The notes: generated from the sequence alone by a model not told the origin. DNA of 64,000 bases from Zygnema cylindricum (GCA_037447655.1 JBBHKE010001396.1:1-64000), one strand, 5' to 3'. Positions 1 through 10,525 are shown, counted from the first letter of the stretch. Numbers and translations: made by a program.

Positions 1-430
1 ATCGTTCGCCGCGGAGATCCATTGATTTTTTTCCGGAGCTCAAAACGCCACATGTATGGTAGCCGATTCCATGGTGCTGGCAGAAAATAGAGCATGCTCC
101 ACCGGTTCACCTCGCATTCTACTGCTTTGCTTTCTTCCCCCCAGAAAATTTGAGGCTGGATCTGTACGTGGCCGCCTAGGAGGAGGAGGAGGAGGTGGAG
201 GAGGTGGAGGAGGTCAAGTATCTTGGACAAATGGAGCAGCCGGAATGTTTGGAGTAGGAATAAGAGATGTTGCACCATTGATAGACGGGCAAGAGGCGGT
301 GGATGATGAAAAAGGAAAACTTTTAAAAACTACATATTTTTGGATTTTGGCATTTTCCTCTAAATATGTCATGCGAAACACATCAACCGATTAACTTTCT
401 TCTTTAACCTGAATATTCCTAACAGCTTGA
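1..430 (-). pseudogene. pol: Pol linker and start of the RT region (M1)
   Basis: Minus-strand translation gives the linker signature seen before RT in other copies here: a Pro/Ala stretch, then FLGGRKQSSRMRG, then APEKNQWISAAN just before the RT domain (bases 1-45). A GGA/GGT triplet run at 179-213 lies inside the linker and reads as Ser/Thr repeats on the coding strand. A Gly-rich plus-strand frame over the same bases is a shadow. The linker joins integrase to RT and varies between copies. Recognition rests on comparison with the elements at 53.6 kb and 63.6 kb. Confidence 0.6.
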
Positions 431-450
431 AGGGTTTTTCAATCCTTATT

Positions 451-1385
451 TTATACTCTATAGCCTACGGACTCATCATCATATCCTATTAAATTCGCGT
501 AAACCGATTTCAGACTAAGTTTAGAAATATGGAGATTATCCAAAATAAAACATTTGATCCCAAAAACCCGGAAGTGACTAACATTAGGCTTTTTTCTGAT
601 CCACAATTCATATGGTGTTTTCTCTTTCACGGCTCTAGTTTCTATTTTATTTCTTATATACGAAGCACAAGAGAAAGCCTCACCCCAAAATTTGAAATAT
701 ATCCCTTTATATAACATCATAGATTTTGCACTTTTTGTTAAAGTTCGGTTGAGTCTTTCCGACACTCCGTTTTGCTTCGGAGTATAGGGAACTGTAAATT
801 GCTAAGAAATGTCGTTTTTTTTTATATAGTCCGAAAATGCATGGGAAATATATTCACCTCCGTTGTTGGACTGAAAGGAGAGGATCGGCTTCCCATGAAG
901 GTTTTTCCGCCCAAACCCGAAAGTGCTTGAAGTGAGTGAACACTTCAATCTTCTCCTTCATAAAGTAAACCTTGCTGTACCGAGAGAAATCATCGGTAAA
1001 AGTGACCAAAACCCGGTTGCCATTGAGGGAAGGGACTTTTGACGGTCCCCACACATCCGAATGAATGATTTTTAACAAATCCGTAGCCCGGTTATCCGCG
1101 GTCTGAGGTAGGGGTAACTTATGAAGCTTTCCCAAAGCACACCCATCACATACATGAGAGTCTCTTTGGCTTAAATTAGCACCATCTATCATATTTTGTT
1201 TTACCATTTTATCAAGTCTCTCATGATGAACATATCCAAGCCTTTTATGCCACAAAACATTTTTCGAAAGGACACTGGAGTATGCAAAGTCAATTTCATT
1301 AGCCAAGTCCATCCAGTACAACAAGTTTAGGCCTCTAGTTTCTACTAAGGCTACTCTCCTATCTTTGCTCACTACATTTTTCCCA
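451..1385 (-). pseudogene. pol: GAG-pre-integrase and integrase (M1)
   Basis: The minus frame shows the pre-integrase motif WHKRLGYVHHERL and CDGCALGKLHKLPLP, an HHCC-type zinc module, then the integrase core. The first catalytic Asp is in HSDVWGPSKVP. The second block reads SNNGGEY where SDNGGEY is expected, so this Asp is Asn, fitting a G-to-A change. The Glu block reads QNGVSERLNRTL. The C-terminal part (FWGEAF, PNVSHFRVFG, GYDDESVGYRV) follows at 451-765. A frameshift near 870 and a stop near 800 separate the parts. Integrase would join cDNA to host DNA; this copy cannot be active. Confidence 0.85.
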
Positions 1386-1800
1386 TTCTTTTACAAGATT
1401 TCAAATCCTTTCATTTCAGCCACCGAAGTGGAAAACAATTTTTTCTTAAACTTTGGAATTTAGAGAACATCATGCAAGGTCCTTTTTAGAACCTGACCAT
1501 TGATGTCACAAGCTAACTCCACGCTTCCCTTTGCCGTAGCCTCCACACCACTGTCCTCCGCATAATAAACCCGACTAAGTGGGAATTGGAGAGAGGGTTT
1601 TGAAGTACGCCCGGTTTTCGCACATGTGGGAAGAGCATCCGAAGTCTATAATCCACCCGTTTTCTTGAGGTCCCTTCATGAGATCCTTTGCGAGAGCAAA
1701 GAACTCATCGTCATCTGATTGCGGAAATATGACCACGTTGTCCTTTTCCTCCACCGGTTCGTCTTGTGGCATCTCATCGGTTGCAAAAAACGCCACATTT
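1386..1800 (-). pseudogene. pol: Aspartic protease region (M1)
   Basis: The protease signature appears on the minus strand as GWIIDFGCSSHMCENRAYF near 1650. Family members here read IMDTGASAHMC, so the active-site DTG has become DFG. Downstream residues (KKLFSTSVAEMKGFEIL) match the protease-to-pre-integrase region of other copies but are broken by stops near 1395 and 1450. The enzyme would process the Gag-Pol polyprotein. Confidence 0.75.
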
Positions 1801-2453
1801 TTAACAGGCTATTTTGATCCGCCACTTTGGATGGTGAATCCTCTGACCGCACCTTCCACCACGCACAATAAATTCATGTTTTACACAATTTTATAAGTGC
1901 CAGACACAACCGAAAGACATGACCTTGACCAAAGCAATAGACACACCTATTATATTGCCTATAATTCGGATTAGGGGTGAATTTCCTATATCTGGAGAAT
2001 CCAGCCGGCTTATATGTCTGTGCTTTGTAAGCTACCGCTAACTATCCACCATTTAATGTTATCTAAGTGGCCTCTTCCTCCAAGATATAAGCTTGAGCTA
2101 CAACTATATTCCATTTACTCTTCTCTAACCTCTTTAACTTTTCCTCGGCTCCTTTATATTCAGTAGGAAGCCCTATCATTAGAATCATACCTTCATGATA
2201 GAGAGGAAAATTCCCCCTGGAACATGCATTTTCCGACAAAAGAAGTTTCAAGCCATTATTATATGAGTTCATACCTCCTCTGATATACTTATAATCCCAA
2301 ATTTTTCCAGCAGTTGTAACCTCATTCAGCTCACTAGCTACGACATAAGATTCTCTCAAAGCCTTCCATATTTCAAATGTTGTAGAGATATTGATATATG
2401 TCATGTTCAAATCTTTTGACAAGAGTAATTTAAGAACATGCAAACCATCCTCA
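1801..2453 (-). pseudogene. gag: Gag with zinc knuckle, N-terminus lost (M1)
   Basis: Residues HVLKLLLSKDLNMTYI and IWDYKYIRGGMNSYNNGLKLLL match the core of the Gag at 17.8 kb. A zinc knuckle, CVYCFGQGHVFRLC (CX2CX4HX4C), lies near 1900-1945. Gag packages the element RNA in virus-like particles. The N-terminal IPVF-x-G-x-x-Y-x-x-W segment is missing because the B LTR at 2454 interrupts the reading frame. Confidence 0.8.
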
Positions 2454-3456
2454 TGTTAAAATAACTATATTTAAAGAGTATTTTATAGGTCTAAATAGAT
2501 TAGTGAAAAAGGAAAAGAAAAGCGTAGACACTCTGCCTCCACCTCTTCTCTCTAGCCCCCAAACTTGTTGTAGTCACTAAAGGAGAGAGAGAGTGGTAAA
2601 GCCATGGCTACCTCGGCTACATAGAAAGGACTAAAAAGTGACATAAGTCACTCTCAACAAAAGGTTGAGTCCGGCACGACTCAAACCTCCGACCGGCAGA
2701 GCGAGGCGTAGCTGCCACCTCTAACTGGTCTCTCGTAGGAGTTCGTTAAATTACATAGGGTGTGATATTTATTTAAATTGTGTTGTGATCTCTAATCTGA
2801 TAAATGGAAATACGAATGAACGGACATAAAACTAGTTAATATATAGTGCTAACATAATCCCACATGAAACAAATGAATCGGAAATTTGTTTCAACGGCTA
2901 ACATTAAAAGTTGTTTTTGATCCAACGGCACATGTCGCCGCCGAGATCTCAGAATGGTCACTTTGGTGGTTTTTTCGTACGCGGTATGACTTGCGCCACG
3001 TGGAGAGATAACATTTGGAAGCGGAAATCCTGGGGACATAAACACAAGTAAAAAGGAGACACGCGTCCACTTAATGGGCTTCTCGTACACATGCTGTACA
3101 GAAAAGACATTGGCCGTAGTACCTTTCTGCATTATACAGTCATATGATTGGATCGTACTGTAGTAGATAGGGGTTGTGAGAGGGTTTTGAGACTTAGCAT
3201 TTTTAGTAGGCAACAACCTCTCTCTGTGAGAGTTTGTATAAATTGACATTTTTGCCGCTTTATAACTTATCGCCTGGTTGGGCGTTTTCAATTATTCTTT
3301 TTGCTTTGGACTCAGAGGAGTCCATACTGCACAAGGGTGCAACTAGGTTGACAATTTGTCTGTTTGATTAGCAATGGTTGTAGTTGAAAGAGGGCTAGTT
3401 AAAACTACCTAAAGGCTTCTTGAATTCAGTAGTCGAATGGAAGACACATAATTGCA
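2454..3456 (+). repeat. LTR family B, copy B1
   Basis: The LTR begins TGTTAAAATAAC and ends ACATAATTGCA, with TG...CA termini and a length near 1.0 kb. It matches the LTRs at 39984-40919, 15095-15856 and 10530-11476 (minus). A TATA box (TATAAATT) lies at 3237-3244. Downstream come a hairpin, GGACTCAGAGGAGTCC (3308-3323), and the family end. It carries an antisense tRNA-like module at 2667-2744 and a CCATGGCTACC motif near 2604. It is the 5' LTR of the gag that follows. Confidence 0.85.
2667..2744 (-). other. tRNA-like module in LTR B1 (antisense)
   Basis: The minus strand reads CTGGTCTCTCG-type sequence upstream of GTTAGAGGTGGCAGCTACG (D-arm-like), then GGTCGGAGGTTTGAGTCG (B-box-like GGTTTGAGTCG), ending in GGACTC. 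The length of about 78 nt is right for a tRNA. The D-arm and T-arm are recognisable but the pairing is decayed. The better preserved relatives are at 40181 and 11195. It is probably a tRNA-derived remnant, not a functional tRNA. Confidence 0.5.
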
Positions 3457-3471
3457 GGTTATTGGCCCACC
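3457..3471 (+). other. Primer binding site, initiator tRNA-Met anticodon-arm type
   Basis: Directly after the LTR end, the bases GGTTATTGGCCCACC differ by one base from GGTTATGGGCCCACC found after other LTRs. That sequence complements the anticodon arm of initiator tRNA-Met around its CAT anticodon. Drosophila copia is known to prime from such an internal tRNA fragment. Confidence 0.65.
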
Positions 3472-4254
3472 CTCTAGGGTGCCCATCTTTAATGGATCTA
3501 GGTTCATTTATTAAGAAGTCATGATGACAAGGGCTTTGTGGTAAAAACGATACAATGATATTGTAAGTTAACAAGTGAAACGTCCACCTTAGGGAACACT
3601 ACCAGGGTTTGGTGGAATAAGGTTTTTTGCAGCAACATCTGCTGCAACGGAGGAGGTAGATGATGGAGACAGCACTGTGTCCAAAAAAGGGAAAGAAAAG
3701 GAGACACCTCTTACTTTTATTCCTTCTATTTCCACGGCAACGGTAGCGGCGATCGTGAAGACCGTGGAGAACGACACCCAAATGTGTGAAGAAACCAACA
3801 TGACTGCCAAAAAAGTCATTCTGAGACACCTCACTCGAGCTTTAGCAACTCTCTATCTTCACATTTACAAGGCCCAAGAGTTGTGGGTGAGTTTGGTGGA
3901 GATCTATAGAGCTGGTATGATTTAGGAGCTCCAGTTGGCCGAGCAAATGTTGGGAAATTATACTTACAAAGGGGGAAAGATGTTAGACTACTGTAATGAT
4001 CTCTCTTGTTTGTATATGGAGATGGAGAGTGCAGAGTGGACAAGTACAATGAAGATGAAAGTTAACACTCTCATCATGAAGTTACCCAACGAGTATGAGA
4101 ACATAGTGTACCGAGTAAAATGAATGACTCACAGTTCATGGAAGTGGAATACTCTGGTCCGAATGATACTTGTGCAGGAAAACATGATTGAGATCAAGAG
4201 AGGAGGAAACAACATTCAAGTTCTAGTTAGAGAGAGCAGACAGGTGGAGAAAAA
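3457..4254 (+). pseudogene. gag: Gag, B type (chimera left half)
   Basis: The frame starts over the primer site with VIGPPSRVPIFNGSRFIY, then NMTAKKVILRHLTRALATLYLHIYKAQELW, KGGKMLDYCNDLSCLYMEME and NTLIMKLPNEYENIVYRVK. This is the copia Gag core. Stops occur at the WE position near 3512, after MI near 3923 and after YRVK near 4121. The zinc knuckle and protease are absent: the sequence changes near 4255 to integrase C-terminal sequence of the A type. It closely resembles the gag at 15857-16765. Confidence 0.8.
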
Positions 4255-4770
4255 TCGAGGACAAACGCGGATACTTGCTAGGATATAATGAGGATGTCAA
4301 AGGGTTTAGAGTGTATGATCTAAAGAGAAAAGATATAATTCTAGTAAAACACTTAGTAGCTATGGATGAAGGGAAATTGGTATATCCCTTCAAATCCTCA
4401 AAGTCAGTCAGAAGACAATTCTGGTAACTTTCATCTTCCTAACTATTGCGTCTTCAAGAGATGATATTCTTGCATGTTCAAAACAGACCGAGAAAGACTT
4501 GGACTTGGAAACAGCGGTGACACCTATACCTGAAATAGAAGACGTGGTGGAAACAGATATGTATTTGAGAGACAAGGGAGAAGCCGTGGTGATTCAAAAG
4601 AATCCACGGGAACCATCTATTCTGGTCGCAAATTTTGAGGGGAGAAGAAGAAGCAGCAAAAGACTTCAAGAGAAACAAGTTAACAACAAGGTAACTAAAC
4701 TGTCTCACCGAATGAACCTCAAACATATGGAGAGGCAATGAAATGCCCGGAGAGAAACCGGTGGAAGATG
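4255..4770 (+). pseudogene. pol: Integrase C-terminus and linker, A type
   Basis: GYLLGYNEDVKGFRVYD and DIILVKHLVAMDEGK mark the end of integrase. The linker follows with DLETAVTPIPEIEDVVETDMYLRDKGE and the RRRSSKRLQEKQVNNKVTKLSH segment that precedes RT. It matches 28840-29400 closely. The catalytic integrase core is deleted between 4250 and 4255. The A-type sequence contrasts with the B-type gag immediately upstream. Confidence 0.75.
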
Positions 4771-5565
4771 ACCATCAATGAAGAGATGGCTTGAATCATG
4801 GTGACTGATACATGGGAGTTGGTGGAATGTCCACCTAATCAAAAACCAATTGGATGTAAGTGGGTTTTCAAACTAAAACTGAATCCAGACAATACTATTG
4901 AGCAATATAAGGCTCAGTTAGTGGCCAAAGTTTTTACTCAAAAAAAGGGAATAGACTACAAAGAAACCTTTGCTCCAGTCGTCAAATTTCCCTCAGTCCG
5001 CATACTTCTCAGTCTGGCAAGTGTAGAAGACATGGAAGTAAACCAGATGGACATCAAAACAACCTTCTTACATGGAGAACTAGAGGAGGAGATCTTCATG
5101 CGACAGTCAGAAGGATTCGTGGAACAAGGAGAGGAAAGTAAGGTATGCCAGCACATCAGATCTCTCTATGGTTTGAAACAGGGGCGCAGATAATGGAACA
5201 AGAAACTTGATGAGTTCCTTATCCGTTTGGGATACATCCAGATCAGTTCAGATCATTCAGTTTATAATTTTAAAGATGATGAAGGTGTCATCTTTGTTGC
5301 AATTTACGTTGATGATTTGCTTGTTTTGAGTAAGTCAATGGAGAAAATCAACAAATTAAAAACAGATCTAAAAGGAAGATTTGAAATGAAGGACATGGGA
5401 GAGGCAAGATATATTATGGGAATACAAGTAGTGAGAGATAGAAAAAAGAGAATAATTAAACTAACTCAGAAAGAGGCAATTGGAAACATGTTGGAACAAT
5501 TTCAGATGGACAAAGCCAATAGTTGTACGACTCCCATGGACCTAAAGATCAGAACTTAGGGGAGT
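4771..5565 (+). pseudogene. pol: Reverse transcriptase, nearly open (A type)
   Basis: This is one of the best preserved RT domains in the window. Motifs in order are TWELVECPPNQKPIGCKWVFK, GIDYKETFAPVVKFPSVRILL, QMDIKTTFLHGELEEEIFMRQ, SLYGLKQ and the catalytic box AIYVDDLLVLSK at 5307-5340, then GEARYIMGIQV and SCTTPMDLK. The main defect is a TAA near 5191, where related copies have Q in APRQWNKK, consistent with CAA to TAA. Another stop lies near 5557. RT copies element RNA into cDNA. Confidence 0.85.
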
Positions 5566-6260
5566 GAGGAAAGAGATATCCTAATTCTAGATGATAAAGT
5601 AGGTCTAGAAGAGAAGAAGTGTATGTAGACTATCCCATACAGACAGGTAGTGGGCACCATGATTTATTTTAGGAATTATACCAGACCGGATTTGGTAGCA
5701 GTTGTAGGAGTGTTAAGTAGGAGTCTGAATGCTCCTACCAAAAAGGATTGGGAAGCAGCTAAGAGGGTCCTCAGATATCTCATAGGAACTAGGGATCTAT
5801 GGCTGCATCTGGGTGGGGAAAATACTGACATCACCACTTGGAGTTATGCTACCTATGGGGATGCTTCGATGGGAAGATGTACATCTAGATATGTGTTGTA
5901 TGTGAAGAATGGTGCTTGTTGCTGGAGCAGTAAACAATCAAAGGTCATTCCTCAGTCCACCATGGAGGCAGAGTATATACCATCTTGCTCAGTTGTGAAA
6001 GAATTGATGTGGGTCAAATCCTTGCTTGGTGAATTGGGGCATCTTAAAAGTGGAATTTAGAAAATATTCTGTGATAATCAAGCAATTGCAATTGCTGCTA
6101 ATCCTAAACATCACTTTAAAGCAAAGCACATGGATGTCGGACTTACCTTTGTCAAGGAAAAGGTGGAGAACAAAATAATAAGTTTAGAGTATATACTAGA
6201 CACTGAGATGGTGGATGACATGATGAAAAAGCCTGTACCTTCTCATAAATAATTTTTTTG
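5566..6260 (+). pseudogene. pol: RNase H domain, A type
   Basis: The frame shows YRQVVGTMIYFRNYTRPDL, LSRSLNAPTKKDWEAAKRVLRYL, GTRDLWLHLGGENTDITTW, CCWSSKQSKVIPQSTMEAEY and, after a stop near 6058, IFCDNQAIAIAANPKHHFKAKHMD. This is the copia RNase H. It removes RNA from the RNA-DNA hybrid during reverse transcription. The C-terminal stretch is frame-damaged before the polypurine tract. Confidence 0.85.
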
Positions 6261-6310
6261 CAAAGAGAAATGTGGACTTATATTTAAAAATGACTTGAAA
6301 ATAAGGGGAA

Positions 6311-7310
6311 TTTTAAAATTAAGGGTTTACTTAGGTATTTTCTAGGTTACTTATTTCACTTAAATAGGAGCAAGAAAAAGCAGAGGCAACCTGCTTATAA
6401 CTTCTCTCTCTAGCTCCCCTACTTGCCGTAGTCACTAAAGGCTGGAGAGGAAGCTAGAGCCATGGCTGCATATGCTTCCCTTAGAGTCAGAAGGCGGCCC
6501 TTTGGTAAACTTACCAAAAAGGTTAACGGACCTACGAATTTATCCTGGTACCTACCGTCCGTCCAAGTAGCATAGTGTCGTTACCATGTAGCCTAGCACT
6601 TTGTGGAAGTATATAGGGTACGATAGCTACTTAAAGACGTGGAAATATAGAAGTTCATTTAACTGACGAATGGACCACAATCACATAGACATTGTTAGAT
6701 AGAATTACATTGAAAAGTATTGCTTGTATTTTAACGGCTATAAATTAAGGCCAATACGAATCAGACATTGGAGGAAGAAGCCGAGATCACGGAATGGACG
6801 ATTTCAAGTTTGCGGTTATAGCCAAACCAGGTGACATACGGCATTATAAAATTGGATAGCGGTATCTCCGAGACATACAATGCCGAACCCGGATATGGCA
6901 GGCGTTATTTTCTTGGTCATGTCGTACAATGGCCATACAAAGAGTACTCCGGGCCAAGTACCTTTCTGTACAGTACAATGAAATGATTGGCTCTGTACTT
7001 TAGTAGTAGAGGGATTAGAGAGGGGTTTAGGACTTAGGAAAATTAGAGGTAGCCGCCTCTCTCTCCTAGAGAGCTCTTGTATAAAAGGTCATCTTTGACC
7101 ATTGATAATATACTGCTTAGAGGAGCAAATTCAAGGATTCTTTTTGTAACAGACTAAGGGGAGTCTCTTCTTTCTAAGGGGTGAAGTGTGACCAGTGTGT
7201 ATATTGTCAGGGTGTCAGTAATACTAATACTAATATTAAGGGATTGAGGCTATCCTATGGGCTTCGGTAAGGTGCCTACTCTGAGTACCAATGGAGGTCT
7301 CAGAGTTGCA
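6311..7310 (+). repeat. LTR family A, copy A1
   Basis: It follows a polypurine-like AATAAGGGGA. The start TTTTAAAATTAAGGG corresponds to TGTTGAAATTAAAGG of the copy at 30819. The end is GTCTCAGAGTTGCA. TATAAAAG lies at 7080-7087, followed by a TGCT...AGCA hairpin. It carries a decayed antisense tRNA-like module at 6525-6605 and CCATGGCTGC at about 6461. It serves as 3' LTR to the RNase H upstream. Integrase sequence follows directly, with no primer site or gag. Confidence 0.8.
6525..6605 (-). other. tRNA-like module in LTR A1 (antisense, decayed)
   Basis: The minus strand reads GTGCTAGGCTACATGGTAACGAC (D-arm-like) and then TACCAGGATAAATTCGTAG, a decayed T-arm. It aligns to the intact-stem copy at 31032-31113. 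No functional tRNA is expected. Confidence 0.45.
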
Positions 7311-8060
7311 AAGGTAAGGCTCAAAGACTTCTTTTTCCTAAAGCCGCCACATATAGGGGTGAGAAAGTACGACATCTAGTACACACAAATATCTGGGGAC
7401 CTTCAAAAGTACCTTCCGTTAAAGGGAAAAGTTTTATGTTGATAATAACTAATGACTGGTCCGGATACTTTAGAGTCTACTTTCAAAAAATAAAGTCTGA
7501 AATACCAACTTACTTCAAAAAATATAAAGCCTGGAGTGAGAAGTTGCATGAAACCCCGAATAAGAGAATAAAGAGTGATAATGGGAGGGAGTATACCTCT
7601 TACCAGTTTGAGGAATACTTGAGGGATGATGGAGTTCAACATTAAAAAACTGTACCGTATAATGCATAACAAAATAGGGTAGCTTAGAGTTTGAACCAAA
7701 CACTAGGAGATAGTGTATGCGGTATATTGGTCGACAGCAAAATAGGAAAGAGGTTTTGGGCAAAAACCATGAACTGTGCCAACTACATTAAGAATAGAGT
7801 CCTTACCTCAGCCGTAAAATGAATGACACCTTATAAGAGATGGGTTGGAAGGAAACCAAATATCTCTCACCGTAAAGTATTTGGTAGCTAAGTTTACAAT
7901 CTCGATACGGATAGGAAAGACTAGAAACTAGATGCTAACATAAAACCTAGATACTTTGTAGGACTTGATGAGGATATGAAGGGATTTAGAGTCTACGACT
8001 TAGCAAAGCAAGATATCATTCTGGTGAAACACCTAGTTATTATGGATGAAGGGAAGTCAT
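7311..8060 (+). pseudogene. pol: Integrase fragment after LTR A1
   Basis: The sequence starts mid-domain at GKAQRLLFPKAATYRGEKV. It continues with HTNIWGPSKVPS, where the first catalytic Asp is Asn, then FMLIITNDWSGYFRVYF and KSDNGREYTSYQFEEYLRDD with the second Asp kept. After stops come FWAKTMNCANYIKNRVLTSAVK, GRKPNISH and DEDMKGFRVYDL. Gag, protease and most of the pre-integrase module are deleted between the LTR end and this point. It closely resembles the copy at 23150-23900. Confidence 0.8.
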
Positions 8061-8510
8061 TTGACCCATTCAAATATACCAAGAAGATAAGAATCAATTT
8101 TAAGTCTAGAGTGAGGAGAACTCGGTTGTTCCCGAAAGGGACACGAGTGAAACAGTGCTTGAAGATTCACGAGGATCCAAGATACAGGAGATCTACCATA
8201 AACCCCACATATTCCTATGGACTTCGAGGAGACAGAAGAGGAGGAACCGGAACCGGCTTCCATGGATAGGGGAGCCGATGAGACAGTAAGGAGAAATCTA
8301 AGACTTCCCTCCATTCCAGCTTCAGAGTTTGAGGGAGGGAGAAGGAGCAGCAAAAGGATACAAGAAAAATAGGTCGCTCATAAGGTAACTAAGCTATCTC
8401 ACCCTGATGAGCGTCAATCATACTCGAAGGCATTGAACAATCTAGAGAAAGACAAATGGATTAGAACCATAAATGATGAGATGGCCTCCATCATGGAAGG
8501 AAAAACTTAG
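8061..8510 (+). pseudogene. pol: Pol linker
   Basis: The frame-shifted linker matches 23890-24330: KKIRINFKS, then PSIPASEFEGGRRSSKRIQEK near 8310-8370, and VTKLSHPDERQSYSKALNNLEKDKW leading into RT. Several frame changes occur. It has no catalytic role and only bridges integrase and RT. Confidence 0.65.
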
Positions 8511-9465
8511 TAACTAGTGGACTCTTCTCTCGAAAAAAACCGATTAGCTTTTAATGGGTGTTTAAACTAAAATTGAACCCAGATAATACCATTAAAAGAT
8601 ATAAGGCTCGGTTAGTAGCTAAGGGGTTTACCCAAAAGGAAGGGATTGACTATGAGGAGACTTTTGCTCCAATTTTTTGGTTCCTATCAGTAACGATTCT
8701 CCTCAGTCTAGCGCCAACAGAAGACATGGAAATACATTAGATGGATATTAAGATTGCCTTCCTCAATGGTGAGTTAGAGGAAGAAATTTTCATGCGGCAA
8801 CCACAAGGGTTAGTGGAGGAAGGAGAAGAGAGCAAAGTCTGTTGACTCATAAAGTCTTTATATGGACTGAAGCAACCTCCTGGCACTGGAAGAAGAAACA
8901 AGATGAGTTTCTCACCGGTCTGGGATATATCCGGATTAGCTCTAACCATTCTATCTATATAATTTAAGATGAAAAAGATGTGATTTTTATTGCAATTTAT
9001 AAGGATGATCTGCTGTTGTTAAGTAAGTCTTTGGAAAAAATCAATAAGTTGAAGAAAAATCTTAGAAGCAGATTTGACATGAAGGATTTACGGGAGGCAG
9101 AATATATTTTGGGAACCCAAATGGAGAGAGATAAGGGGAAAAGCATCATTAGACTTTCTCAAAAAAAAACAATAGGAAATATGCTTGAAAAATTCAAGAT
9201 GGATAAGACAAACAGTTGTACCACTCCTATGGACTTTAAAAAAGTAAGTGAAGAAAGTGTACAAGGAAGCGTGAAAATCTTAGATGATGGAATTAGTCTA
9301 GAAGAGAGACAGTTTATAAAGTCTATCCCCTACAGGCACGTTTTATGAATTCTAATATACTTTATGAACTTCAATTGGCAAGACATAGCGGAAGCAGTTG
9401 GAGTACTCAGTAGGAGTCTTAATGATCATAGGAAGAGAGACTAAAAGGCAACCAAGAGAGTCATG
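8511..9465 (+). pseudogene. pol: RT copy 1 with start of RNase H
   Basis: Motifs are [53 protein letters not shown] and AIYKDDLLLLSK at about 8995. The catalytic YVDD box is YKDD here. GNMLEKFKMDKTNSCTTPMDF and the first RNase H residues (FMNFNWQDIAEAVGVLSRSL, KRVMRY) follow. At 9466 the sequence returns to an RT segment, so RNase H is cut at KRVMRY. The join is at shared AGATAT. Confidence 0.8.
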
Positions 9466-10180
9466 AGATATGAGCCTCTGTTGGTAGCAAATGGGTTTAT
9501 CCAAAAAAAGGGGATACATTATGAGGAGACATTTGCTCCGGTGGTTTGGTTCCCATCAATAAAGATTCTCCTCAATCTATCGACATTGGAAGACATGGAA
9601 ACACACCAAATGGATAATAAGACCGCATTTCTCAATGGTGAATTAGAGGAAGAAATTTCATGCGTCAACCAGAGGGGTTCGTGGTGGAAGGAAAAGAGAG
9701 CAAAGTTTGTAGACTCATGAAGTCTTTATATCGACTGAAGCAGGCTCCCCGACAGTGGAATAAGAAACTAGATGAGTTTCTCATTGCTCTAGGATATATC
9801 CGGATCAGCGTTGACCATTCTATCTATATGTTTGAAGATGAGAATGGTGTGATTTTTATTGCAATTTTTGTGGATGATGTGCTGGTGTTATGTAAGTATT
9901 TGGAAAAGATTAATAAGTTGAAGAAAGATCTTAGAAGCAGATTTGACATGAAGGATTTAGGGGAGGCAAGGTATATTTTGGGAATCTAAATGGAGAGAGA
10001 TAGGGGAAAAATGATCATTAGACTTACTCAGAATAAATCAATAGGTAATATGCTTGAGAAATTCCACATGGAAAAGGCAAACAGTTGTACCACTTCTATG
10101 GACTTGAAGAAAGTAAGTGATAGAAGTGTACAAGGAGGAGTGGTAATCTTAGATGATCAAATTAGTCCATAAAAGAAAGA
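9466..10180 (+). pseudogene. pol: RT copy 2 (tandem partial duplicate)
   Basis: The RT restarts inside the domain (EPLLVANGFIQKKGIHYEETF). It continues with MDNKTAFLNGELEEEI, a frameshift near 9657, then MRQPEGFVVEGKESKVCRL, LYRLKQAPRQWNKKLDEFL, AIFVDDVLVLCK (YVDD is FVDD), GEARYILGI and NSCTTSMDLKK. The offset from copy 1 is about 865 bp. Copies 1 and 2 are clearly diverged, so the duplication is not recent or joined two different elements. Confidence 0.8.
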
Positions 10181-10525
10181 ATTTATGAAGTCTATCGCTT
10201 AGAAGCAGGTTGCAAGAAATCTAATAGACTTTCTCAACTGTAGCAGGTCGGACATAGCGGCAGCGGTGGGAGTCTTTAGTAGGATTCTTAATGATCCTAG
10301 GAAGAGAGATTGGGAGGCCGCCAAGAGAGTCATAAGATATCTGGTGGGAAAAAAAAAAGTTATAGTTGCATTTGGGAGGGGAGCACACTGACATCACTAC
10401 TTGGAGTGATGCTAGTTATAGGATGCACCTATGAGAATATGCACTTCTGGGTATGATTTGCATGTAGGGGAAGTTGCTTGTTGTTGGAGCAGTAAACAAC
10501 TAAAGGTGGTTACTCAGTCTAAAAT
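10181..10525 (+). pseudogene. pol: RNase H fragment after RT copy 2
   Basis: The frames read KQVARNLIDFLNCSRSDIAAAVGVFSR, DWEAAKRVIRYLVG, GEHTDITTWSDAS and ACCWSSKQLKVVTQSK, with frameshifts. It stops at about 10525, where the 3' end of a minus-strand B LTR begins. The conserved CDNQAAIAI and KPLPAPKL segments are missing. Confidence 0.8.

Larger units (their letters stand above)
1..2453 (-). mobile_element. Copia element M1, minus strand, truncated by the window edge
   Basis: Read on the minus strand from 2453 down to 1, the order is gag, zinc knuckle, protease, GAG-pre-integrase, integrase and the variable linker before reverse transcriptase, which is Ty1/copia order. RT and RNase H would lie left of base 1. 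The gag N-terminus and 5' LTR are missing, because a plus-strand B LTR starts at 2454 directly inside the gag sequence. Several stops and frameshifts make it a dead copy. Its protein motifs are closest to element D in this window. Confidence 0.85.

Noticed and set aside
56-394. Gly-rich 112-codon plus-strand frame
   Set aside because: It is the reverse of the M1 linker; the Gly run comes from a GGA/GGT triplet repeat.
2454-7310. Target-site duplication for the chimeric element
   Set aside because: Flanks CCTCA and AAGGT do not match, and no alternative limit gives a match.
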